Shown here in pieces: positions 45,578-52,873 of a stretch of DNA of 64,000 nucleotides. Position 1 is the first letter of the stretch. Each line of letters begins with the position of its first letter. Under the pieces are notes generated by a model. That model made no database searches, was not told the DNA's origin, and saw only the letters and a program-made list of their open reading frames with translations. Source of the DNA: Candidatus Baltobacteraceae bacterium (GTDB taxonomy: Bacteria; Vulcanimicrobiota; Vulcanimicrobiia; Vulcanimicrobiales; Vulcanimicrobiaceae); contig DASXGW010000013.1 in the NCBI GenBank assembly GCA_036488875.1, forward strand, positions 1 through 64,000, in the 5' to 3' direction. A program made the translations under genes and the position numbers.

Positions 45578-45919
45578 GTGATCGCGCGCGACGACGTCGT
45601 GACGTTCGAGGAAATCGACGGCTACCGCACCGTTCGTAGCTTCGGGTACGTCTCGGGCATCGCGTCGCGTCAGAGGAATCGATTGCGCTCGACGTTCCGC
45701 AGCCTCGGTATGCTTATCGGATTATCGGCCGGCGAGTTTCTCAGCGATGCGGAGCAGTTGCGTACCGACGCACTCGACGGATTGCGCCGCCGCGCCGACG
45801 AGCTCGGCGCGAACGCGGTTTTGGGACTGCAGTTCTATGTTTCCGAAGGCAGCGACGGATCGTGCAAGGTCGTCGCCTTCGGAAAGGCGGTGCTGGTAAC
45901 GAAGGCCGATCCGGCGTGA
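45578..45919 (+). CDS. YbjQ/UPF0145-family protein
   Basis: The 113-residue protein belongs to the YbjQ (DUF74) fold, which forms a pentameric beta-alpha assembly and is sometimes called heavy-metal binding. It starts RDDVVTFEEIDGYRTVRSFGYVSGIASR and ends GANAVLGLQFYVSEGSDGSCKVVAFGKAVLVTK. The LRRRADELGANAVLGLQF helix-strand is diagnostic. The GTG at 45578 has GGAGG 11 nt upstream. The stop overlaps the UDG start (GTGA), so both are probably cotranslated. Confidence 0.88.
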   Translation: MIARDDVVTFEEIDGYRTVRSFGYVSGIASRQRNRLRSTFRSLGMLIGLSAGEFLSDAEQLRTDALDGLRRRADELGANAVLGLQFYVSEGSDGSCKVVAFGKAVLVTKADPA

Positions 45920-46608
45920 GTCTCGAGGAACGCGCGCAGCGCCTGCGGCTGCTCGAGCAAGAAACGACCGCTGCCGACGCGTGCCGTCTGTGCGCGATCG
46001 GCGCGCAACGCCGCAACAACGTGTACGGCGAAGGCAATCCGTGCGCGCGTCTCATGGTCGTCGGCGAAGGTCCGGGAGAAACCGAAGACGAGTTGGGGCG
46101 TCCGTTCGTCGGACGTGCCGGACAACTGCTCGATCGCATGCTCGTCGCGATCGGCCTGCCGCGCGAAGACGTTTATATTTGCAACACGGTGAAGTGCCGT
46201 CCGACCTTACCGGGACCACGCGGTCCGCGCAATCGCGCGCCGGATCCGCAAGAGATGGCGAACTGCCGTCCGTTCCTCGATCGTCAAATCGATATCATCC
46301 GCCCCGACGTGATTATGGCGTTGGGATCGCCCGCGGCAAAATCGTTCTTAGGCCGCGACTTTCAAATTACGAAGATGCGGGGTCGCTGGTATGCCGGACC
46401 GAACGGCATACCGTTGATGGTCACCTTTCATCCGGCGTACGTGCTGCGGCAGACGGGCGGAGAAATCGAAGCCGTGAAACGCCTGGTTTGGGCCGACCTC
46501 AAGGCGGTACGCACGAGGCTCGACGAGATCGCCGCCGTCCGCGAGGCGCCTCCGGCGCAAGAAGCTGCCCTCCAACCCGAGCAGTTCAGCCTCTTTGGCG
46601 ACGTGTGA
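45916..46608 (+). CDS. Type-4 (iron-sulphur) uracil-DNA glycosylase
   Basis: DNA repair enzyme that removes uracil. The 230-residue protein has the four cluster ligands: Cys23 and Cys26 (CRLC), Cys94 (TVKCRP) and Cys117 (ANCRPF). The active-site loop GEGPGETEDELGRPFVGRAGQLLD and the C-terminal VTFHPAYVLRQ loop (His-Pro-Ala) are those of the family. The GTG start overlaps the ybjQ stop (GTGA). rlmN begins 4 nt after the stop. Confidence 0.94.
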   Translation: MSLEERAQRLRLLEQETTAADACRLCAIGAQRRNNVYGEGNPCARLMVVGEGPGETEDELGRPFVGRAGQLLDRMLVAIGLPREDVYICNTVKCRPTLPGPRGPRNRAPDPQEMANCRPFLDRQIDIIRPDVIMALGSPAAKSFLGRDFQITKMRGRWYAGPNGIPLMVTFHPAYVLRQTGGEIEAVKRLVWADLKAVRTRLDEIAAVREAPPAQEAALQPEQFSLFGDV

Positions 46609-46612
46609 TACA

Positions 46613-47710
46613 ATGGCCGCCGTGATTCGCGAGCCCAAGGACATTTGGCTTTCCAACGTCGTTCGGCCCGCGGGGTTTCCCGATGCCGCGTCGTTTGCTG
46701 CCGAGTTTGAGTTGCGGCCCTACCGCCTGACGCAGCTCTATCGCGCGGCGTGTAAGGAACTCGCCGCCGGTATCGACGACGTCACGACGCTGCCCAAGGA
46801 GCTGCGCTCGCGCCTAGCCGAGCGCGGCATTGGTTTCTCGGCGGTGACGCCGTCGGTGGTGCAGCGTTCGATCGACGCCCAGACGACCAAGGCGCTGTTT
46901 CGCCTATCCGACGGAAAAGAAGTCGAGGCGGTTTTGATGGAGCATACCGGCGATCGCACGACCGTCTGCATATCGTCGCAGGCCGGCTGTGCGTTCGCAT
47001 GCGCGTTTTGCTCGACGGGCCAAGCCGGCTTCACGCGAAACCTCACCGCCGTCGAAATCTTCGATCAAGCGCGCTACTTCGCGCGCGAGCTCGCGTCGCG
47101 CGGCAAGCGCGTCACCAACATCGTGTTCATGGGCATGGGCGAGCCGTTTCATAACTACGACGCGGTGATGGAAGCGGTGGCACTGCTCAACGATCCGCAC
47201 GGCTTCGGTTTGGGTCATCGTCACATCACGATCTCGACCGTCGGCCTCGTCGACAAGATCGACCGTTTTGCCGGCGAGCATGTGCAGGTGAATCTCGCGA
47301 TCTCGCTGCACGCCCCCAACGACACGATTCGATCCGGCATCATGCCGGTGAACCGAAAGTTCGACATCGCTCAACTCATGGCCGCGTGCGAGCGGTACGT
47401 CGAGAAGACCAACCGCAAAGTCTTTTTCGAATACGTCATGCTCGAAGGCGTCAACGATTCGCGGGAAACGGCACGCGAACTGGCCGAGCTCATGCGCGGG
47501 CGGCTGTATCACGTGAATTTGATTCCCTATAACACGACGCCCGACGGACCGTTCGCCGGGACCGGCGATGCGAAAATCTGGGAGTTTGCGGCGATTCTGG
47601 AAGCCGCCGGCGTACCCGTAACCGTACGCCGGAATATGGGACGCGACATCGCCGCCGCGTGCGGGCAGCTCCGCGCGCAAACGCAGCCGAAGCTACGCGC
47701 GCCGGCTTAA
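46613..47710 (+). CDS. rlmN: Dual-specificity RNA methyltransferase RlmN
   Basis: Radical SAM enzyme methylating C2 of A2503 in 23S rRNA and A37 in some tRNAs. The cluster motif is Cys126-x3-Cys130-x2-Cys133 (CAFACAFC), followed by STGQAGFTRNLTAVEIFDQ. VFMGMGEPFHNYDAV and ISTVGLVDKI are typical. The C-terminal Cys in IAAACGQLRAQ is the methyl-accepting catalytic residue. About 365 residues. The 3' end overlaps a convergent gene by 18 nt. Confidence 0.96.
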   Translation: MAAVIREPKDIWLSNVVRPAGFPDAASFAAEFELRPYRLTQLYRAACKELAAGIDDVTTLPKELRSRLAERGIGFSAVTPSVVQRSIDAQTTKALFRLSDGKEVEAVLMEHTGDRTTVCISSQAGCAFACAFCSTGQAGFTRNLTAVEIFDQARYFARELASRGKRVTNIVFMGMGEPFHNYDAVMEAVALLNDPHGFGLGHRHITISTVGLVDKIDRFAGEHVQVNLAISLHAPNDTIRSGIMPVNRKFDIAQLMAACERYVEKTNRKVFFEYVMLEGVNDSRETARELAELMRGRLYHVNLIPYNTTPDGPFAGTGDAKIWEFAAILEAAGVPVTVRRNMGRDIAAACGQLRAQTQPKLRAPA

Positions 47711-48328
47711 CCCGCCTCGCGCCTGCCGCGACGCGGCATACTCCTTGTCGAATTCCAGCCACCGGTCTGCCACTGGAAGCCGCGGTTCCCCAGCCGGATA
47801 CGCCCCTCGGGGATGAGCTTTTATCCACCGAAACGACACCATTGCCGCGTACTCGAAGTTCTCCCAGACCGAGATGCCGATCTTGCGACGCGCGAGCGCA
47901 ACGGCGGGTTCCACTGCTTCCCAAGCATTGCTCAAATCCGACGAGTAGATCATGCAGAGCGACTCGCGATCGACGAGGCCGGCGAGCATAAGCGCGCCCA
48001 TGTCCTCGAAGTAGTTCCCGATGAGCCGCAGTCTGTCGATGTCGTCCCGAAACTCCGCCGTACGCTCGGATTCGTTGCAGAATTGATATCGGAACTCGGG
48101 ATTCTCCAGCAGCTCGGGCAATCGCGTCTCGATAAAACCCCTCGCTTCCGAAAATTCCCGGGATTGGAAGGCGTCTCTGAGCTCGGCAAGGGCGGCGATC
48201 TGGTTGCTGCCCCGCGCGTGACGCAGCTGAACGATCGCCGCAATCGCCGTCGCGGCGATGACGAGAAACGTCCCCAACGTCGCAAGCGTATTGACGAGCT
48301 CCAAAGATGCCACTGCGGGGAACTTCAT
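47693..48328 (-). CDS. Membrane-anchored protein resembling DUF4760, unknown
   Basis: The 211-residue protein has one N-terminal transmembrane helix (VNTLATLGTFLVIAATAIAAIVQL), then a cytoplasmic helical domain (HARGSNQIAALAELRDAFQSREFSEAR). This order (one helix followed by a helical HARGSNQ-type segment) is common in proteins labelled DUF4760. The ATG at 48328 was chosen. ATG 48355 and 48448 are also in frame but lie inside or beyond the divergent gene. No function is known. Confidence 0.65.
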   Translation of the reverse strand: MKFPAVASLELVNTLATLGTFLVIAATAIAAIVQLRHARGSNQIAALAELRDAFQSREFSEARGFIETRLPELLENPEFRYQFCNESERTAEFRDDIDRLRLIGNYFEDMGALMLAGLVDRESLCMIYSSDLSNAWEAVEPAVALARRKIGISVWENFEYAAMVSFRWIKAHPRGAYPAGEPRLPVADRWLEFDKEYAASRQARGGLSRRA

Positions 48329-48353
48329 GGTAAGGCCGGAAGAGTCTTTCTCC

Positions 48354-48746
48354 ATGGCTACGTGGAGCGACGTGCGCAAGATTGCGCTCGCATTTCCCGG
48401 CGCGAGTGAAGGGACGGCATTTGGAACCGCGGCCTGGACGGTGAACAAGAAGTTTTTCGTCTGGGAACGCCCGTTACGAAAGTCGGATCTCGCGGCGCTG
48501 GGTGCCGGGGCGCCGAAGGGACCTATTCTCGGCGTGCGAACCGCCGATCTCGAGATGAAAGACGTCCTGCTCGCAAGCGATCCGAAGATCTTTTTTACGA
48601 CACCTCACTTCGACGGATATCCCGCGGTACTCGTGCGGCTGGGCAAGATCGGCGTGAAGCGTCTGCGCGACGTGATCGAGGAAGCGTGGCTATCGCGCGC
48701 GGGCAAACGTGCCGTAGCGGAGTATTTGCATGAAAACCGGCGGTAG
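48354..48746 (+). CDS. MmcQ/YjbR-family DNA-binding-like protein
   Basis: The 130-residue protein has the CyaY-like fold named after MmcQ/YjbR. It starts MATWSDVRKIALAFPGASEGTAFG, then AWTVNKKFFVWERP. FFTTPHFDGYPAVLVRLGKIGVKRLRDVIEEAWLSRA is the diagnostic second half. The ATG at 48354 lies within the 5' end of the divergent gene, depending on which start the latter uses. Its 3' end overlaps the SDR by 17 nt. Confidence 0.88.
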   Translation: MATWSDVRKIALAFPGASEGTAFGTAAWTVNKKFFVWERPLRKSDLAALGAGAPKGPILGVRTADLEMKDVLLASDPKIFFTTPHFDGYPAVLVRLGKIGVKRLRDVIEEAWLSRAGKRAVAEYLHENRR

Positions 48747-49536
48747 AGTCGCCATCGTCACGGGCGCGTCGGGCAGCATCGGTTCGTCGACCGTGCGTGC
48801 CTTAGCCGCGTCCGGCGCTAATCTCGTGTTAGCGGCAATTCCCAGCGAAGCAACGTTGCTCGACGCGCTTGTAGCCGAAGCGATAGCGCGCGGCGTTCGT
48901 GCGATCGCCGTTTCGGCGGACGTGCGCAGCAACGACGACGTAAGCCGCTTGGTGCGGTCCGCGCTGGATGCCTTTGGGAGCGTCGACATCCTCTGCAACG
49001 TCGCCGGTATTGGGTCGGGTCCTTCGTTGTGCGACGAAACGAACGCCTCGATCGAAGCGGTCGTGGACATAAACCTCACCGGCTGCGCGCGCACGATGCG
49101 TGCCGTCTTGCCGATTATGAAATCACAGCGGCGCGGGTCGATCGTCAACATCGGTTCGATCGCCGGTGAAGCGGGTGTCATGGGGATCTATTCGGCTTCG
49201 AAATTCGGTTTGCGCGGCTTAACCGACAGCGTTCGTCGCGAGGTGCGCAGCTACGGTATCGGAGTGACGTTGATCGAACCCGGCTTCGTGCAAAGCAAAA
49301 TGAACGAAGCGATGGGCGACGGTCTGCCGAGCCCCGATATCGTCGCCGCCGCGGTCGTGGCCGCGATTCGGCGGCCGCGCCGCCGCACGATCGTTCCCTG
49401 GTACTACTCGCCGGTGGTTCGCATAGCTACCGCTTTTCCGGGGTTGATCGACCTCGTTTTCGGCGACGCTCGCATTCAAGAGCGTCTGAACCGCGACGCG
49501 CGTGCCGAGCGTGCTGCCAGAGAGACCGCGACTTGA
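48730..49536 (+). CDS. Short-chain dehydrogenase/reductase
   Basis: NAD(P)-dependent oxidoreductase of 268 residues with a Rossmann fold. The cofactor motif is TGASGSIG, followed by NVAGIG and the active-site YSASKFG (Tyr-x3-Lys). IGSIAGEAG holds the catalytic Ser. The C-terminus includes RIATAFPGLIDLVF, typical of SDRs in lipid metabolism. Substrate unknown. A second SDR overlaps it by 4 nt (TTGA), suggesting the pair acts on related substrates. Confidence 0.93.
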   Translation: MKTGGRVAIVTGASGSIGSSTVRALAASGANLVLAAIPSEATLLDALVAEAIARGVRAIAVSADVRSNDDVSRLVRSALDAFGSVDILCNVAGIGSGPSLCDETNASIEAVVDINLTGCARTMRAVLPIMKSQRRGSIVNIGSIAGEAGVMGIYSASKFGLRGLTDSVRREVRSYGIGVTLIEPGFVQSKMNEAMGDGLPSPDIVAAAVVAAIRRPRRRTIVPWYYSPVVRIATAFPGLIDLVFGDARIQERLNRDARAERAARETAT

Positions 49537-50372
49537 GTACGCCGCGCGGGGTAGTCATCAGCGGAGCGTCGACGGGCATCGGCGCCGCGACTGCTTTGGT
49601 GCTCGCCGAGAAGGGGTACGTGGTCTTCGCAGGCGTGCGCAGCGACGACGACGCGCGACGGCTCGCCGCGGTTTCGCCGGGCGTGAGACCCGTGATGCTC
49701 GACGTTACGCAAGCCGATTCGGTGACGCGCGCCGCGGAAATCGTGCGCGGTAGCGGAATCGAACTGCACGGCGTCGTCAGTAATGCCGGCATTGCCGTCG
49801 GCGGCCCTCTCGAGCACGTTTCTATGGACGACATGCGGCAACAGTTTGAAGTCAACGTTTTCGGTGCGCTCGCGCTCGCGCAGGCCTTCATTCCGTTATT
49901 TTCCGCGAGCGGCGGCCGCATCGTCTTCGTCGGTTCCATCTCGGGACGACTGGCGATGCCCTATGTCGGTCCGTACAGCGCTTCGAAGTTTGCACTGCGA
50001 GGTCTGGTTGATGCGTTGCGTGTCGAGCTCGCGCCCGCGGAAATTCGTGTATCTCTGATCGAGCCGGGCTCGGTGAAGACGCCGATCTGGGCAAAGGGGC
50101 GCGCCCAAGCCGGTCAAATTGCATCGCGACACGCCAGCAAGCGTCCGCATTACCGGATGGCCCTCGAGCGCATCGTTTCCATTACCGAGCGAGAGGCGCG
50201 CGACGGTATGCCGGTCGAGATCGTCGCTGCGACGATCCTCCACGCCCTGGCTGCGCGCCGGCCGCGGGCGGAGTACGTACTGGGTACGCCGGCGCGCATG
50301 GGAAGCTTCGTCGCGGCATTGCCGCCCGCACTGCGGGACCGCGCGGTTCGCGCTTCGATGCGCCTGTCGTAA
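49533..50372 (+). CDS. Short-chain dehydrogenase/reductase, second of a pair
   Basis: The 279-residue SDR has ISGASTGIGAATALVLAEKGY, SNAGIAVGG, VGSISGRLA and PYSASKFALRG. The extended C-terminus (MALERIVSITERE to LPPALRDRAVRASMRL) resembles retinol- or 11-beta-hydroxysteroid-dehydrogenase-like SDRs. The TTG at 49533 overlaps the upstream stop. A glycosyltransferase follows after 2 nt. The reaction cannot be assigned. Confidence 0.92.
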   Translation: MSTPRGVVISGASTGIGAATALVLAEKGYVVFAGVRSDDDARRLAAVSPGVRPVMLDVTQADSVTRAAEIVRGSGIELHGVVSNAGIAVGGPLEHVSMDDMRQQFEVNVFGALALAQAFIPLFSASGGRIVFVGSISGRLAMPYVGPYSASKFALRGLVDALRVELAPAEIRVSLIEPGSVKTPIWAKGRAQAGQIASRHASKRPHYRMALERIVSITEREARDGMPVEIVAATILHALAARRPRAEYVLGTPARMGSFVAALPPALRDRAVRASMRLS

Positions 50373-50374
50373 CG

Positions 50375-51514
50375 TTGACCGCGTTCGTCGCATTCCTCGT
50401 CGCGGTCAACCTGCTGTTCGCACTTCGCGGCTTCGTACTAGCCCGGCGACCCTACGATCGCGTCGAGGCGCGCGACGTTGTGTCCGTTTTGCCCACACTT
50501 TCGATCGTCGTGCCGGCTCGCAACGAAGAGCGGCAAATCGAGGAGTGCGTACGCTCGCTGCTGGCGCAGCGCCACAACGACTTTGAAGTCGTCGTCGTCG
50601 ACGATTGCTCGGACGACGCGACCCCGCAAATCCTTGCACGCCTTGCGTCTGAGGACGCGCGTTTGCGTATCGTCTGGGGTACGGCGCTTCCCGACGGCTG
50701 GGTAGGCAAGCCATGGGCGTTGACGCAAGGCGTGCGTGAGTCGCGCGGCGCGTGGCTGCTGTTTACCGACGCCGACACCTTTCACTATCCCAATGGCGCC
50801 GCTTCCGTGCAGCGCGCTGCGATCGAACGCAATCTCGGCGCGCTGAGCGTGCTCACGGATCAAGATCTGGTGACGTTGCCGGAGCGCGCGCTCATGCCGA
50901 GCCTCTTCCTCGCTATTCTCGGCGGAACGGGGCCGATCGGCGATGTGGGCGATCCGGAAAAACCCGACGTCGCGCTGTTCAACGGGCAGTACGTCCTGGC
51001 GTCGCGCACGGCGTACGAAGCGATCGGCGGCCATGCGGCGGTGCGCAACGAGATCGCCGAGGATTTGGAGCTCGCACGCCGTTTCAAACGCGACGGACGT
51101 TTTCGGATCGCACTGACCGGATCGGAAGGCGTCGCGCACACGCGAATGTACCGGTCACTGGGCGAGATCTGGGCCGGGTTCACGAAGAACTTCGCGCTCG
51201 GCTTGCGCGAGCGCCCCGTGTGGGGAGCGATCGGCGCGTGCGCGCTGGCGTGCATCTCGCCGCTTACGCAACTTACTTTTATCGCAGCGCTGCTGTCGGC
51301 GCGGTGGATCGACGCGGCGGTTCTCGCGGTCGCCATGGCGGCGGTTCTGGCAGTCGTCGCGTACCAAATGCGCCTCATGCGCGCGCCGGCTTCCTCGGTG
51401 CCGTGGTATCCGGTCGGCACCGCGTTCACCGTTGCGGTCTTGACCGTCTCGATCGCGCTCTTTGCGAGCGGCCGCGGCGTCGTCTGGCGAGGAAGGCGCT
51501 ACGGCGCGGGCTGA
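50375..51514 (+). CDS. Membrane-bound glycosyltransferase family 2
   Basis: The 379-residue GT-A enzyme has an N-terminal hydrophobic helix and then LSIVVPARNEERQIEECVRSLLAQ. VVDDCSDDAT and FTDADTFH (the DxD-type motif) follow. The acceptor region has EDLELARRFKRDG (ED motif). Several C-terminal helices follow (LACISPLTQLTFIAALLSA, and others). It resembles HpnB/CrtQ-type transferases that act on lipids. The TTG start lies 2 nt after the SDR stop, so it is probably in the same operon. Confidence 0.9.
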   Translation: MTAFVAFLVAVNLLFALRGFVLARRPYDRVEARDVVSVLPTLSIVVPARNEERQIEECVRSLLAQRHNDFEVVVVDDCSDDATPQILARLASEDARLRIVWGTALPDGWVGKPWALTQGVRESRGAWLLFTDADTFHYPNGAASVQRAAIERNLGALSVLTDQDLVTLPERALMPSLFLAILGGTGPIGDVGDPEKPDVALFNGQYVLASRTAYEAIGGHAAVRNEIAEDLELARRFKRDGRFRIALTGSEGVAHTRMYRSLGEIWAGFTKNFALGLRERPVWGAIGACALACISPLTQLTFIAALLSARWIDAAVLAVAMAAVLAVVAYQMRLMRAPASSVPWYPVGTAFTVAVLTVSIALFASGRGVVWRGRRYGAG

Positions 51515-51531
51515 TAAATCTACAAGGCCTT

Positions 51532-52869
51532 ATGGAATCGGCCCAGGAGACCCGCGTAACCATGGAAGAGATCACGGCGCTGGCAAAGCGCCGCGGTTTC
51601 ATCTTTCAATCGAGCGAGATTTACGGCGGCCTCAACGGGTTCTGGGATTACGGGCCGCTCGGCGCGCTGCTCAAGCGAAACGTGAAAAACGCCTGGTGGC
51701 GGGATACGGTCGAGCTGCGCGACGACGTCGTCGCCTTCGACTCCTCCATCATCATGCATTCCGACGTGTGGAAAGCGTCGGGTCACGTGGACGTCTTTCA
51801 CGACGTGATGGTCGATTGTAAGGTCTGTAAGCACCGCTTTCGCTTGGACCATCTCAAGAATCGCGCGCAGTGCCCGGATTGCGGGAGCAAAGACTCGTTT
51901 ACGGAGCCGCGCAACTTCAACCTGATGATGAAGACGTCCGTCGGGCCGATGGAAGATACGTCGGCCGTTGCGTACCTGCGTCCGGAAACCGCTCAGGGCA
52001 TCTTCGTCAACTTCAAGAACGTCTATCAGACGGCGCGCAAGAAGCCGCCGTTCGGCATCGCTCAGATCGGTAAGTCCTTCCGAAACGAGATCACGCCGGG
52101 AAACTTTACCTTTCGCGTGCGTGAGTTCGAACAGGCCGAGCTCGAATATTTCGTTCCCGACGACGGGAAGGACATGGACGTCTTTCGTGAGTGGGTCGAC
52201 CGGCGCAAAGCGTGGTATTCGAGCTACGGTATCAAGCCCGAGCGGCTGCGTTTCTACGAGCTCACCGATGCGGAACGTCCGCACTACGCCAAGGCCGGTA
52301 TCGACGTCGAGTACCTCTTTCCGTGGGGCTGGGGCGAGCTCGAATCGATCGCGCACCGCACGACCTACGATCTCGACGCGCATATGAAGTTGTCGGGTAA
52401 GGACCTGCAGTTCTTCGACGAAGCCAGCAAGACGCATTACACGCCCCTGTTGATCGAAAGCTCGGCGGGCATGGACCGGACGGCGCTGACGTTCCTGATC
52501 GACGCCTACGACCGCGAGAGCAGCGTCGATCCCAACGGCAAGAAAATCGAACGCACGGTGCTGCGTTTTCACCCGCAGATCGCGCCCGTTCAAGCCGCGA
52601 TCTTCTCGCTGGCTCGCAATCGCGACGATTTGGTCGAGCGCGCGCGCGGAATCGAATCGAACCTTCGCCCGCACTTCCGCACGCAGTACGACGAAGGCAA
52701 CATCGGCCAGCTCTACCGGCGGCAAGACGAGATCGGCACGCCGTTCTGCATTACCGTCGATCACCAGACGCTCGAGGACGCCGCCGTTACGGTGCGCGAG
52801 CGCGATTCGATGCGACAAGACCGGGTACAAGCCGAGCAGTTGGAACGCTACTTACGAGAGCGACTCTGA
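51532..52869 (+). CDS. glyQS: Glycine--tRNA ligase (alpha2 type)
   Basis: Class II synthetase of the homodimeric type, 445 residues. It starts VTMEEITALAKRRGFIFQSSEIYGG with the GFWDYGPLG motif. A zinc-like CKVCKHRF and CPDCGSKD pair forms the insertion. Motif 2 is FGIAQIGKSFRNEI followed by FRVREFEQAE. The C-terminal anticodon-binding domain ends VTVRERDSMRQDRV. The ATG at 51532 has AAGG 5 nt upstream. ppdK follows after 4 nt, an arrangement seen in other bacteria. Confidence 0.96.
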   Translation: MESAQETRVTMEEITALAKRRGFIFQSSEIYGGLNGFWDYGPLGALLKRNVKNAWWRDTVELRDDVVAFDSSIIMHSDVWKASGHVDVFHDVMVDCKVCKHRFRLDHLKNRAQCPDCGSKDSFTEPRNFNLMMKTSVGPMEDTSAVAYLRPETAQGIFVNFKNVYQTARKKPPFGIAQIGKSFRNEITPGNFTFRVREFEQAELEYFVPDDGKDMDVFREWVDRRKAWYSSYGIKPERLRFYELTDAERPHYAKAGIDVEYLFPWGWGELESIAHRTTYDLDAHMKLSGKDLQFFDEASKTHYTPLLIESSAGMDRTALTFLIDAYDRESSVDPNGKKIERTVLRFHPQIAPVQAAIFSLARNRDDLVERARGIESNLRPHFRTQYDEGNIGQLYRRQDEIGTPFCITVDHQTLEDAAVTVRERDSMRQDRVQAEQLERYLRERL

Positions 52870-52873
52870 AGCC

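Noticed and set aside
51520-52830. Minus-strand frame opposite glyQS
   Set aside because: It covers nearly the whole synthetase, which is certain from its class II motifs.
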